From JBCBGF01 sp039193455 (GTDB lineage Bacteria; Pseudomonadota; Alphaproteobacteria; Rhodobacterales; Rhodobacteraceae): a stretch of DNA of 64,000 nt. Below the pieces are notes generated by a model that had not been told where the DNA came from, ran no database searches, and saw nothing but the letters and a program-made list of their open reading frames with translations. Positions 24,641-33,622 of this stretch are shown here, piece by piece. The translations under genes were made by a program, and so were the position numbers. Position 1 is the first letter of the stretch, and each line of letters opens with the position of its first letter. The DNA lies in NCBI GenBank assembly GCA_039193455.1, contig JBCCWO010000003.1, positions 1-64,000 of the forward strand, given 5' to 3'.

Positions 24641-25099
24641 TTAGGCAAACGCCTCCGGTTTGGCCTCGCGCGCCATATGATCCAGCACCGCGTTCACGAA
24701 TTTGGGCTCGCGCCCGTCCGGGAAAAACGATTTCGCCACATCGACATATTCGGTAATCACGACCTTCGGGGGGGCGTCGCCATGGCTCAATTCGGCCCCC
24801 GCCGCCCGGAAAAGGGCGCGCAAAGTCGGGTCAATCCGCGCAATCGGCCATTTCGCAACCAGCGCCCGGTCGGTCATCTGGTCAATCGGCGCCTGCCAGT
24901 TCACGGCGTCATCCATCACCTTGCGGAAGTGGTCGACATCGCCCTCGGCCATCTCGCCCTCTTCATAGGTCGCGCCAAAGCGATGATCCTCAAACTCGCG
25001 CATCACGGCCTCGGCCGTCTGCGCGCGGGCTTCCATCTGAAAAAGCGCCTGCACCGCATAAAGCCGCGCTGCAGATTTCATTTGGCGCGAGGGTTTCAT
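24641..25099 (-). CDS. nusB: Transcription antitermination factor NusB
   Basis: A 152-residue all-helical RNA-binding protein, of normal length, which with NusE binds boxA RNA for rRNA antitermination. Family landmarks are RLYAVQALFQME near the N-terminus, RIDPTLRALFRAAGAEL and VVITEYVDVAKSFF, ending FVNAVLDHMARE. Its ATG overlaps the ribH stop by 4 nt, so the two are translationally coupled, the usual alphaproteobacterial order. Confidence 0.96.
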   Translation of the reverse strand: MKPSRQMKSAARLYAVQALFQMEARAQTAEAVMREFEDHRFGATYEEGEMAEGDVDHFRKVMDDAVNWQAPIDQMTDRALVAKWPIARIDPTLRALFRAAGAELSHGDAPPKVVITEYVDVAKSFFPDGREPKFVNAVLDHMAREAKPEAFA

Positions 25100-25650
25100 A
25101 CCGGAAAGGACTCCGGATCGTCATCCTCGGCCTCGGCAACCAGAATGGTCTCGGGCAGAAACCCGACGCCCTTGGATGCCTTGCCCCACTTGCGGGTCAG
25201 CGCGATCAGATGCAGCGCCGCCGCCGCGGCCCCGCCGCCCTTGTTCTGACCCTCTGGATCGGCGCGCACCTCGGCCTGCGCCCGGTTTTCCACCGTCAGG
25301 ATACCGTTGCCAATGCAGGCACTGTCGAGCCCAAGCAATTGCAACGCCCGGCTCGAGTCGTTGCAGACCGTGTCGTAATGCGTGGTCTCCCCCCGGATCA
25401 CACAGCCCAAGGCCACATAGCCATCGAAGTTTGACTGGCGGTGGGCGATCCGCACCGCCGTGGGCACCTCCAGCGCGCCGGGAACCTCGACCACCTCATA
25501 GGTCGCTCCAACCTCGTCCAGAACCGCCTGTGCACCCGCCACCAGATCGTCGGCGATGTCCTTGTAGTAGGGCGCCACCACGATCAGCACCTTCACCGGC
25601 GCGTCAAACGACGGCAGCGGCAAATCATAATGCGTCTCTGACTTAGCCAT
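25096..25650 (-). CDS. ribH: 6,7-dimethyl-8-ribityllumazine synthase
   Basis: A 184-residue enzyme that joins 5-amino-6-ribitylaminouracil with 3,4-dihydroxybutanone 4-phosphate, the penultimate riboflavin step. LIVVAPYYKDIADDLVAGA is the family N-terminal strand, and CVIRGETTHYDTVCNDSS carries the catalytic His and phosphate-binding residues. The ATG overlaps the ribBX stop by one base (TGATG), and the stop overlaps nusB. Confidence 0.96.
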   Translation of the reverse strand: MAKSETHYDLPLPSFDAPVKVLIVVAPYYKDIADDLVAGAQAVLDEVGATYEVVEVPGALEVPTAVRIAHRQSNFDGYVALGCVIRGETTHYDTVCNDSSRALQLLGLDSACIGNGILTVENRAQAEVRADPEGQNKGGGAAAAALHLIALTRKWGKASKGVGFLPETILVAEAEDDDPESFPV

Positions 25651-26762
25651 CAGCCGAACTCCGAGATTTTGCGGGTTGCCACGATTTCAAGCCCATAGGC
25701 TTCGAGCCCCACAACCTTTGGCTGGGGCGAATTGGTCAACAGGATCAGCTTCGACAGCCCCAGTGACGACAGGATCTGGGCCCCCAGCCCGTATTGGCGC
25801 AGCGTCTGGGGCGACACGGTATCAGACGTGACAAGCTTCATCGTCGTGTCGCGCAAAAGCACAACCACGCCCCTACCCTCATCCGAGATAAGCTTCATCG
25901 CATCACCGAACTCACCCGCGCGGCCAACCGGGCCGATTCCGACGATGTCCAGCATCGGGTCAAGCGCATGCATTCGCACCGGCACCGGGTCCTCGCCCGA
26001 GATATCGCCCTTCACCAGCACGATATGCTCGTCACCATGGGCGGTGTCGGTAAAAATCCGCAGCGTCCAGTCACCGCCAAACTCGGATGTGACCGTGCTT
26101 TCCTTCGTCACCGCCACCAGATTGTCGTGCCGCCGTCGATAGGCGATCAGATCGCTGATCGTGCCGATCTTGAGGTTGTGAAGCTGGGCGAAGGCCACCA
26201 AATCCGGCAGCCGCGCCATCGTGCCGTCTTCGTTCATGATCTCGCAGATCACGCCCGCGGGGTTCAGCCCCGCCAACCGCGAGATGTCGACCGCCGCCTC
26301 GGTATGGCCCGCCCGCACCAACACGCCGCCATCGCGCGCGCGCAACGGAAAGATATGGCCCGGCGTCGCGATATCCGCCCCGGTCTTCGACGGGTCGATC
26401 GCCACCGCGACCGTCCGCGCCCGGTCATGGGCCGAGATGCCTGTGGTCACGCCCTCGCGCGCTTCAATCGAGGTCGTGAACGCCGTCTCATGCCGCGAGG
26501 AGTTCTGCGAAGACATCAACGGCAGGCCCAGCGCGTCGATCCGCTCGCCCGGCAGGCTGAGGCAGATCAGCCCGCGCCCGTGGGTGGCCATGAAATTGAC
26601 CGCCTCTGGCGTCGCCATTTGCGCCGGGATCACCAAATCACCCTCATTCTCGCGATCTTCATGATCGACAAGGATGAACATCCGGCCATTCCGCGCATCC
26701 TCGATGATCTCTTCGATCGAGGATACGGCATCAGAGTAGTCGTAAGGGGCTTGGGTATTCAT
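25650..26762 (-). CDS. ribB: RibBX: 3,4-dihydroxy-2-butanone-4-phosphate synthase with degenerate GTP cyclohydrolase II domain
   Basis: A 370-residue protein. Residues 1-205 form RibB, with VDHEDRENEGDL, GHIFPLRAR and HTEAAVD intact, making the four-carbon riboflavin precursor from ribulose 5-phosphate. Residues 210-370 are shaped like RibA, but the zinc-binding Cys cluster is missing: where RibA has a three-cysteine loop, this protein reads VRMHALDPMLDIVGIG. GTP cyclohydrolase II activity is therefore unlikely. It corresponds to the RibBX variant known in Proteobacteria, so a separate RibA should exist elsewhere. It is the first gene of the ribBX-ribH-nusB unit. Confidence 0.92.
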   Translation of the reverse strand: MNTQAPYDYSDAVSSIEEIIEDARNGRMFILVDHEDRENEGDLVIPAQMATPEAVNFMATHGRGLICLSLPGERIDALGLPLMSSQNSSRHETAFTTSIEAREGVTTGISAHDRARTVAVAIDPSKTGADIATPGHIFPLRARDGGVLVRAGHTEAAVDISRLAGLNPAGVICEIMNEDGTMARLPDLVAFAQLHNLKIGTISDLIAYRRRHDNLVAVTKESTVTSEFGGDWTLRIFTDTAHGDEHIVLVKGDISGEDPVPVRMHALDPMLDIVGIGPVGRAGEFGDAMKLISDEGRGVVVLLRDTTMKLVTSDTVSPQTLRQYGLGAQILSSLGLSKLILLTNSPQPKVVGLEAYGLEIVATRKISEFG

Positions 26763-26838
26763 GCGCGGCTCCGCTTGTCGCGGCGGGAGATAGCGCGGGA
26801 CGCCCCAAGTTACAAATGCCTTCGACGGCTTTGCGGCG

Positions 26839-28101
26839 TTACGCCAGGGCGGCGTCTGGTTGCGCGCGCAGACGCCCCGCCGCCAGCCAGCTCAGGCCCA
26901 GCATCACCGCCGCCGTGGCCAGACACAGCGCCACGCCGCCGATCTGGTAGGACAGGCCCGAGGCGACCGTTCCGATCAACCGCCCCGCCGCATTGGCCAT
27001 GTAGTAAAACCCCACATCCATCGTCACCCGATCCTCGTCGGTGAACGCCAGGATCAGGTAGGAATGCAGCGCCGAGTTGATGGCAAAGAGCGCGCCAAAG
27101 ACCAAAAGCCCCGCGATCAGCGTGGCCGTCAGCCACGGCGCCGGCTCGCCCGCCGCCCAGACAAGCGCCGCCAGTACCACGGGGATCGCCACAAGCGCGC
27201 CGACCCACCAGCGGGCGCCTGCGATCAGCTCTCCCTCCGGGCGCGACGCCGCCTTCAGGAGGTTCGGCGCCGACGCCTGCACCGCGCCGTAAAGAATGAT
27301 CCACACCGCCATGAAGGTGCCGATGGTAAAAAACGCCGCCCGGTTACCCGCGACCGTGCCGTCCGACAAGACCGCGTAGAAATAGATCGGAATGCCCACA
27401 ACGAACCACACATCCCGCGCGCCAAACAGGAACACCCGCGCCGCCGACAGCCAGTTCACGTTGGGGTTTTTTGAGATTACCTCGCTGAACTTCGCATCCT
27501 TCCGACCCGTGGGCAGCCCCGTGGGCATCCCCACCGCCACGGCGATCAGGATCACCCCCAGCACCGCCGCCATTCCCAGAACCGAGGACACAAATCCAAA
27601 GACGCCCAGCGACGCCGCCCCGATCAGGAACCCGAACCCCTTCACCGCGTTCTTCGACCCGGTCAGCCGCGCGACCCAGCGAAAGAGCCCGCCCTGTGCC
27701 GAGGGCGCCAGCACCTTCACCGCGCTCTTGGCGCTCATCTTCGACAGGTCCTTGGCCACGCCGGACGCGCCCTGCACCAGCATCACGAACACCACCGAAC
27801 TCGTCACCGCCCAACCCGGGTCCAGCTGCGCCAGCGCCAGCAGCGCCGCCACCTGCAGCCCCAGCCCGACATAGAGCGTCGTCGTCAGCCCGAACCGCGC
27901 CGCGATCCACCCGGCCGAGAGGTTCGTCACCACGCCCGCAATCTCATAAAGCACAAACAGATAGGCCAGCTGTACCGGCGAAAAGCCCAGCGTGTGAAAG
28001 TGCAACAGCACCAGCATCCGCAGCGCCCCGTCGGTCAACATGAACGCCCAGTAGGCCGCCGTCACCGCGATATAGGCCGCCAACCCTTCGGGCTTGCTCA
28101 C
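26839..28101 (-). CDS. arsJ: Organoarsenical efflux transporter ArsJ
   Basis: A 420-residue major facilitator with about 12 helices. ArsJ exports 1-arseno-3-phosphoglycerate, the unstable product GAPDH makes when arsenate replaces phosphate. Landmarks include YWAFMLTDGALRMLVLLHFH near the N-terminus and QGASGVAKDLSKMSAKSAVK. The start is GTG (28101), overlapping the GAPDH stop by 4 nt. The partner gene sits directly upstream, which is decisive for ArsJ over a generic drug transporter. Confidence 0.92.
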   Translation of the reverse strand: MSKPEGLAAYIAVTAAYWAFMLTDGALRMLVLLHFHTLGFSPVQLAYLFVLYEIAGVVTNLSAGWIAARFGLTTTLYVGLGLQVAALLALAQLDPGWAVTSSVVFVMLVQGASGVAKDLSKMSAKSAVKVLAPSAQGGLFRWVARLTGSKNAVKGFGFLIGAASLGVFGFVSSVLGMAAVLGVILIAVAVGMPTGLPTGRKDAKFSEVISKNPNVNWLSAARVFLFGARDVWFVVGIPIYFYAVLSDGTVAGNRAAFFTIGTFMAVWIILYGAVQASAPNLLKAASRPEGELIAGARWWVGALVAIPVVLAALVWAAGEPAPWLTATLIAGLLVFGALFAINSALHSYLILAFTDEDRVTMDVGFYYMANAAGRLIGTVASGLSYQIGGVALCLATAAVMLGLSWLAAGRLRAQPDAALA

Positions 28102-29096
28102 AGCGACGCCCCCACCATCAGCGCCACGTCCAACAGCCGATGCGCATAGCCCCATTCGTTGTCGTACCAGGCATAGACCTTCACCTGCGTGCCGTTCACC
28201 ACCATGGTCGATGGCGCATCGACGATCGATGACCGCGGGTCATTGGTGTAGTCGGTGGAGACAAGCGGCCGTTCCTCGTATCCGAGGATGTCTTTCAACG
28301 CCCCCTCCGCCGCCGCCTTGAACAGCGCGTTGACCTCGTCCACGCTCGTCTCCCGCGCCACTTCGAACACGCAGTCGGTCAGCGAGGCATTGAGCAACGG
28401 CACCCGCACCGCATGGCCGTTCAGCTTACCCGTGAGTTCGGGGTAGATCAGCGTGATCGCCGTAGCGGACCCCGTCGTGGTCGGGATCAGAGAGTTCAGC
28501 GCCGACCGCGCCCGCCGCGAGTCTTTCGCGGGCCGGTCCACGATGGTCTGGGTGTTCGTCACATCATGGATTGTCGTGATCGATCCATGCTTTATCCCGA
28601 TCCCTTCATGCAGCACCCTCACCACCGGCGCGAGACAGTTCGTCGTACAACTCGCCGCCGTGACGATCTGGTGCTGTGCCGGGTCGTAGACATCGTGATT
28701 CACGCCATAGACGATATTCGCCGTGGGTCCGTCCTTCACCGGTGCCGAGATGACCACCTTCTTCACGCCAGCGGCAAAATACGGGGCCAGCTTGGCTTCG
28801 GTCTTGAAGGCGCCCGTGCAATCGATCACCACATCGACGCCGTCCAACGGCAATTCTTCCAGCGCGCGCGTCGAGGTCACCGACAGCCGGACCCCATCGA
28901 CGGTGATGCTCTCGTCATCCGCGGCGAACTTGGCCGGCCAGCGGCCATGCACCGTATCGAACTCCAACAGATGCGCATGCATCGCCGGGTCGCCCACCGC
29001 GTCATTTACAAAGGCAATCTTTGCCCCGCGCTCCAGCAAGGGCCGCAGCGCGAGCTTCCCGATCCGGCCGAGGCCGTTCAGCGCATAGGTCGTCAA
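28098..29096 (-). CDS. ArsJ-associated glyceraldehyde-3-phosphate dehydrogenase
   Basis: A 332-residue GAPDH. It has the Rossmann start ALNGLGRIGKLALRPLL, the catalytic Cys in ASCTTNCLAP and the C-terminal WYDNEWGYAHRLLD. In ars operons this enzyme uses arsenate in place of phosphate to form 1-arseno-3-phosphoglycerate, which ArsJ pumps out. The start is probably TTG at 29096, overlapping the arsR-arsC stop. It is the middle gene of a three-gene overlapping operon and is distinct from the housekeeping Gap. Confidence 0.9.
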   Translation of the reverse strand: MTTYALNGLGRIGKLALRPLLERGAKIAFVNDAVGDPAMHAHLLEFDTVHGRWPAKFAADDESITVDGVRLSVTSTRALEELPLDGVDVVIDCTGAFKTEAKLAPYFAAGVKKVVISAPVKDGPTANIVYGVNHDVYDPAQHQIVTAASCTTNCLAPVVRVLHEGIGIKHGSITTIHDVTNTQTIVDRPAKDSRRARSALNSLIPTTTGSATAITLIYPELTGKLNGHAVRVPLLNASLTDCVFEVARETSVDEVNALFKAAAEGALKDILGYEERPLVSTDYTNDPRSSIVDAPSTMVVNGTQVKVYAWYDNEWGYAHRLLDVALMVGASL

Positions 29097-29932
29097 TTCA
29101 CGGGCTCCTCTTCGGCCAGCGCGTCTACGGCGGCCTGTTGGGCCACGCGGTCAAGCGTGCCAAGCGGCAGGGCGGCAAAGCCCACGATCCGGTTGCGCAG
29201 CATCCCGTAGGCCTGCTGGAACGCCAGCCGCCGCTCGGCGCTTGTTCCTTCGGCCTTGACCGGATCAGGCACTCCCCAATGCCCGGTCACGGGCTGCCCC
29301 GGCCAGGACGGGCATTCTTCATTCGCCGCCCGGTCGCACACCGTGAAGACAAAATCCAACTCGGGCGCATCCTCGCCCTGAAACTCCCCCACATTCTTCG
29401 ACCGCAGGCCCGAGACATCGTGGCCCTTGGACTTGAGCATTTCGACGGCAAAGGGGTTCAACGCAGAAGTGGGCCGGGTGCCCGCCGAATAGACGTTGAA
29501 CCGACCGCCCCCCTCGGCACGCAGGATCGACTCGGCGAAGATAGACCGGGCGGAATTGCCGGTGCAGATGAACAAGACATTGAACATGCGATCAGACATC
29601 AGGGGCTCCTTTGGCGAGGCAGGCAGAAGTTCGGGCGGGCACAGTTCGGGCCGCCCACGGCAGCAATCGAGCAACAGGCCGTCGGTCAGACCCTGCACGG
29701 CGGCCATGTCAATCCTGTAACGCAACGACGTCCCCACCCGCTCCTGCGAGATCAGGCGGGCCCGGGTCAGCGCCGAGAGGTAGACCGACATGGTGCTGGC
29801 CTTTTGATCCAGCGCACCCGCAATCTCCCCCGCCGGAACGGCATCGGGAAAGCGGCGCATCAGCAGGCGAAACACCGCCATGCGCTGCGGATGACCGAGG
29901 GTCGTGAGTTGGTCGAGGACAATCGATTCCAT
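29093..29932 (-). CDS. ArsR-ArsC fusion: arsenic-sensing repressor and arsenate reductase
   Basis: A 279-residue fusion. Residues 1-100 form an ArsR winged helix; C90, C91 and C98 near its end may bind As(III), a placement like that of the Acidithiobacillus ArsR. Residues 112-279 form a low-molecular-weight phosphatase-type ArsC: CTGNSARS is the nucleophile loop, and FTVCDRAANEEC gives two further cysteines for the disulfide relay. It starts the ars operon, and a 24-bp inverted repeat overlaps its start codon, suggesting autorepression. Fusion is seen directly, with no frame break. Confidence 0.9.
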   Translation of the reverse strand: MESIVLDQLTTLGHPQRMAVFRLLMRRFPDAVPAGEIAGALDQKASTMSVYLSALTRARLISQERVGTSLRYRIDMAAVQGLTDGLLLDCCRGRPELCPPELLPASPKEPLMSDRMFNVLFICTGNSARSIFAESILRAEGGGRFNVYSAGTRPTSALNPFAVEMLKSKGHDVSGLRSKNVGEFQGEDAPELDFVFTVCDRAANEECPSWPGQPVTGHWGVPDPVKAEGTSAERRLAFQQAYGMLRNRIVGFAALPLGTLDRVAQQAAVDALAEEEPVN

Positions 29933-29954
29933 ATTTCATGAATATGTGAAATAT
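29931..29954. promoter_or_regulatory. ArsR-type operator at the ars operon start
   Basis: ATATTTCA-N8-TGAAATAT: perfect 8-bp arms, AT-rich in a GC-rich genome, overlapping the first bases of the ArsR-ArsC start codon. ArsR repressors typically bind such TTCA/TGAA repeats. Binding here would block initiation. Confidence 0.65.
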
Positions 29955-30171
29955 CTAGAGATAGCCAGCGAAAACCGCGGACCCACTGCTACCGCCAACC
30001 CTGGCCTGCGCCCCTCCGGCGAGAAGGCAAAGACAAGGGGGTAGGCTGACTGCAGATCGCATACCACCGCATACCAACCTACTGAATCTCCATATTTTTC
30101 TTGAAACCCACGCCGCGCAACATAATTACCTGCTTAACAGCGATGGACCCAACCACCGACGGAGCGTGACA

Positions 30172-30354
30172 ATGCCGAAATACAATACAAAGTTCGACCT
30201 CACCCCCGACGACATGGATCTCATCGAAACCGCGCTGCGCAACGCGACAACGGACGAAACCATCGATCCGCGCGACGCGCAGGACCTGCTGGGCCGTCTC
30301 CACAATCAAAAGATGTTCTATCGCCCGACGGACCGGGTCTACATCTCGGGCTAG
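30172..30354 (+). CDS. Small conserved-looking protein of unknown function
   Basis: Sixty residues, starting MPKYNTKFDLTPDDMDLIET, soluble and predicted helical. GGAG lies 7 nt before the ATG at 30172; the upstream in-frame ATG is less well placed. It is convergent with ribE, overlapping it by 4 nt. No family recognised. It occupies the space between the ars operon and ribE. Confidence 0.6.
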   Translation: MPKYNTKFDLTPDDMDLIETALRNATTDETIDPRDAQDLLGRLHNQKMFYRPTDRVYISG

Positions 30355-30953
30355 CCGGCCTCGGCCAGCCGCGCGACGTAACGCGCCAAAGTATCGATCT
30401 CCAGGTTGACCGCGTCGCCCTCTGCGACCTCGCCCCAGGTGGTGGCCGTCTTGGTGTGCGGGATGAAGTTCACGCCGAACACGTCGCCCTCAACCTCATT
30501 CACCGTCAGCGAGGTGCCGTTCAAGGCCACTGATCCCTTCGGCGCGATGAACCGCGCCAGATCGGTCGGGGCGCGAAACTGTACCCGGGTGCTGTCGCCC
30601 TCATCCCGCACCGAGGTGACCACGGCCACGCCATCGACGTGGCCGGACACAATGTGCCCGCCCAGCTCGTCGCCGACCTTCAATGCGCGCTCAAGGTTCA
30701 GCGGCTTGCCCGGCGCCCAGCCATTGCGACCAATATTCGACGCCGAAACCGTCTCAGCCGAGATATCTACCGAGAACCAAGGTTCGGGCGTCTGCCCCAA
30801 TGCGGTGACGGTCAGACACACGCCGTCGCAGGCAATCGAGGCACCGATTTCAATCCCGTCCACATCATACCCGGTGGCAATCCTGGCGTGGAGATCGCCC
30901 TTTTGCGCAACCTCAAGCACACGGCCGATATCGGTGATGATCCCGGTAAACAT
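30351..30953 (-). CDS. ribE: Riboflavin synthase, alpha subunit
   Basis: A 200-residue enzyme converting two 6,7-dimethyl-8-ribityllumazine molecules to riboflavin. The start MFTGIITDIGRV is the family signature. Two similar lumazine-binding barrels follow, each with a GxSIAxDGVCLTV or GSVALNGTSLTV strand and a GGHIVSGHVD loop between. It stands alone, cut off from ribD by the kps genes and from ribBX by the ars operon. Confidence 0.95.
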   Translation of the reverse strand: MFTGIITDIGRVLEVAQKGDLHARIATGYDVDGIEIGASIACDGVCLTVTALGQTPEPWFSVDISAETVSASNIGRNGWAPGKPLNLERALKVGDELGGHIVSGHVDGVAVVTSVRDEGDSTRVQFRAPTDLARFIAPKGSVALNGTSLTVNEVEGDVFGVNFIPHTKTATTWGEVAEGDAVNLEIDTLARYVARLAEAG

Positions 30954-31094
30954 CGCAGTAACCTCAACGCTATAGGCCTACAGGTAGAGAGGGCCCCGCC
31001 AAAGGGCAAGGCGACAAACCCCGTGACTCGGTGCGTGATATTGGCCATGTTGCGGCACAACTGGCGCGACGGGACCGCGCCGGATGGGCGGGAC

Positions 31095-32393
31095 ATGGGC
31101 AAACACCTCGGCGCGGGGCGCAACTTTCTGTTCCTTCAGGGACCGCACGGGCCGTTCTTCTGGCGTCTCGCGGCGCGCCTGCACAAAACCGGGGCACGCT
31201 GCCTGCGGGTCGGGTTCAACCTTGGCGATCGCGTCTTCTGGCCCGAGCGGCAGAGTTTCATTCGGCATAGGCGGGGCCTGGATGCCTGGCCGGCCCGCCT
31301 CGACGCCCTGATAGCGCAGCATGAGATTACCGATCTGGTCCTGTACGGCGACACCCGCCCCATCCACGCGATGGCCATCGCCCGCGCCAAGGCGGCGGGG
31401 GTGACGGTGCATGTATTCGAAGAGGGGTACTTGCGTCCCTGGTGGGTCACCTATGAACGCGGCGGCGCCAATGGCCATTCGCCGGTCATGCATATGACAC
31501 TGGATCAAATCCGCGCAGCACTCGCCACCACGGGGCACGACCCGATTGAGGCGCCCGACCGGTGGGGCGAGATGCGCCAGCACGTGGCCTACGGCGCGCT
31601 CTACCATGCCTGGGTTCTCATCGGCGGCGGAAACTGGGGCCTGCCGCCGCACCGCGCCATCTCGGTCCAGCAAGAGTTCGGGCTCTACCTCAGACGCCTT
31701 GCGTTCATGCCCGTCCATTGGGCCGCCCGATCCATCGCAACAGCACGCATCAAGCGTGGCGGGTTTCCCTTTCATCTCTGCCTCTTGCAGCTCGACCATG
31801 ATGCCAGCCTGCGCCACCACGGCGGATTCACCAGCACGTCCGACTTCCTGCGCCATGTGATCGACGGCTTTGCCAGTGGAGCCCCAGCACACCATCACCT
31901 GGTGATGAAGGCCCACCCCCTGGAAGACGGGCGTGTGCCCCAACGCAGGCTCATCGCCCGCTATGCCAAGGCCGCGGGGGTGGCAAGGCGCGTGCATTAT
32001 GTGCGGGGTGGCAAGCTGGCCCATTTGCTCGGCAGCGCGCGCAGCGTCGTGACCGTCAACTCCACCGCAGCCCAGCAGGCCCTGTGGCGGGGTCTGCCCA
32101 CCCGCGCCTTCGGCGCTGCGGTCTATGCCAAACCCGAACTGACCTCGGACCTGCCCATCGCAGAGTTCTTTGCAAACCCACCTCCGCCCGACCGCGAGGC
32201 CTATGCAGCGTTTCGTCAGTTCCTGCTCGAAACCTCCCAGGTTTCCGGCGGCTACTACTCTGCCCGTGGCCGCCGACAGCTCTACCGTCAGCTCCCCGAC
32301 ATGCTGCTGGCAGAGGATGGCCGCTACGGGAAAAGCCAAAAACCGGGCGCTGCGCAGGCGCAACACCTGCGATTGATTGCTGCAGGCCCTTAG
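31095..32393 (+). CDS. kpsS: Capsule polysaccharide synthesis protein KpsS-like (Kdo transferase)
   Basis: About 432 residues. The N-terminus reads NFLFLQGPHGPFFWRLAARL and the middle VHVFEEGYLRPWWVTYERGG, both hallmarks of KpsS, which adds the first beta-Kdo to the lipid anchor of group 2 capsules. The ATG at 31095 puts the FLFLQG motif at residue 11, as in homologues; ATG 31047 is an alternative. It is followed by an outer-membrane export gene and kpsC, so the cluster makes or exports a capsule. The ABC transporter genes kpsM/T are not in the window. Confidence 0.88.
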   Translation: MGKHLGAGRNFLFLQGPHGPFFWRLAARLHKTGARCLRVGFNLGDRVFWPERQSFIRHRRGLDAWPARLDALIAQHEITDLVLYGDTRPIHAMAIARAKAAGVTVHVFEEGYLRPWWVTYERGGANGHSPVMHMTLDQIRAALATTGHDPIEAPDRWGEMRQHVAYGALYHAWVLIGGGNWGLPPHRAISVQQEFGLYLRRLAFMPVHWAARSIATARIKRGGFPFHLCLLQLDHDASLRHHGGFTSTSDFLRHVIDGFASGAPAHHHLVMKAHPLEDGRVPQRRLIARYAKAAGVARRVHYVRGGKLAHLLGSARSVVTVNSTAAQQALWRGLPTRAFGAAVYAKPELTSDLPIAEFFANPPPPDREAYAAFRQFLLETSQVSGGYYSARGRRQLYRQLPDMLLAEDGRYGKSQKPGAAQAQHLRLIAAGP

Positions 32394-32487
32394 GGCGCAG
32401 GCTGGAAAACCAACCAGGCCTTGGGTAACGTTCTGCAAAACACAAAAAATGTGCAGGCAACAAACAGGTCCGGGAGACCGAGCAGGA

Positions 32488-33618
32488 ATGATCCACTCAT
32501 CGTGGCGGGCGCGTCCCGTGGCAGCATTGGCGCTTGTGTCCGTGTTGGCAGGCTGTGGCCTGCCCCGCACTGGCCCGACCAAATCCGAGATCTTTGCAGG
32601 CTCCGAACAGCGCGTCGGCAACGCCTTCATCGTCGAGGTGAACGACCGCGTCGCGCGGGCGACATCGACCCTGCCGGGACTTGGCTTTGGACAAGGTTTC
32701 CTCAACGCAGGCGTCATCGGGTCCGATACGATCCAGCCTGGCGACACGCTGGGCCTGACGATCTGGGAGAACGTTGAAGACGGGCTTCTCGCACAGCAAG
32801 GCGCGAATTCCAGCGTGCTGAGCGAAGTGCAGGTCGACGGCGACGGGTTCATCTTTGTGCCCTATGCGGGCCGCGTCCGCGCCGCCGACAACACACCCGA
32901 AGCGCTCCGCCGCATCATCACAGAAAAGCTCAGCGCCCAGACACCGGACCCGCAAGTGCTGGTCCAGCGAGTTGCAGGTGACGGCTCTACCGTCTCGCTG
33001 ATCGGCGGCATCGGCGGCCAGGGTGTGTACCCGATTGAGCGCCCCACCCGCACGCTGACAGCAATGCTGGCACGCGCAGGTGGCGTGACCATTCCACCCG
33101 AGATCGCGCAGATCACGGTGATCCGGGGCGCGCATAGCGATACCATCTGGCTGAGCGACCTTTATGAGGATCCGCGGCTCGACATCGCGCTGCGCGGTGG
33201 CGACCGAATCCTTGTCGAGGAAGACCAGCGCTCCTTCACGGCCCTCGGTGCGACGGGTGCACAAAGCCGTGTTCCGTTTGAGACGCAGACCATCACCGCG
33301 ATCGAGGCGATTGCAACCGTAGGCGGGCTGAACTTTAACCTGGCGGACCCGACCGGCGTGTTCGTTCTGCGCGACGAATCTCCCGAAATTGCTGCGCAGG
33401 TCTTGGGCGTACCGACAATCACCGAACCCCAGCGCGTGGCCTATGTTCTTGATCTGACCGAACCCAACGGTCTGTTCGTAGCCCGTACCTTTGACATCCG
33501 TGACGGCGACACCGTTTACGTCACCGAAGCGCCATATGCGCAGTTCACCAAGATCTTGGGCGCGATTGTTGGCCCGATCAACTCGGCCAACTCGATCGAC
33601 CAGTTGGTGTCAGACTAA
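32488..33618 (+). CDS. Polysaccharide export outer-membrane lipoprotein (Wza/KpsD type)
   Basis: A 376-residue lipoprotein. The signal ends VSVLAGCG with the lipobox Cys at about residue 23. IQPGDTLGLTIWENVEDG and FVPYAGRVRA mark the Wza-type export domain, and VSLIGGIGGQGVYPI plus a later FTALGATG mark two SLBB domains. It forms the outer-membrane outlet for capsule chains. It has SD GCAGGA before the ATG and lies 5 nt before kpsC, in one unit with kpsS. Confidence 0.9.
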   Translation: MIHSSWRARPVAALALVSVLAGCGLPRTGPTKSEIFAGSEQRVGNAFIVEVNDRVARATSTLPGLGFGQGFLNAGVIGSDTIQPGDTLGLTIWENVEDGLLAQQGANSSVLSEVQVDGDGFIFVPYAGRVRAADNTPEALRRIITEKLSAQTPDPQVLVQRVAGDGSTVSLIGGIGGQGVYPIERPTRTLTAMLARAGGVTIPPEIAQITVIRGAHSDTIWLSDLYEDPRLDIALRGGDRILVEEDQRSFTALGATGAQSRVPFETQTITAIEAIATVGGLNFNLADPTGVFVLRDESPEIAAQVLGVPTITEPQRVAYVLDLTEPNGLFVARTFDIRDGDTVYVTEAPYAQFTKILGAIVGPINSANSIDQLVSD

Positions 33619-33622
33619 CGGC

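Noticed and set aside
30978..32852. Open frame of 624 codons on the minus strand over kpsS
   Set aside because: Long only because of base composition; the plus strand has the KpsS motifs.
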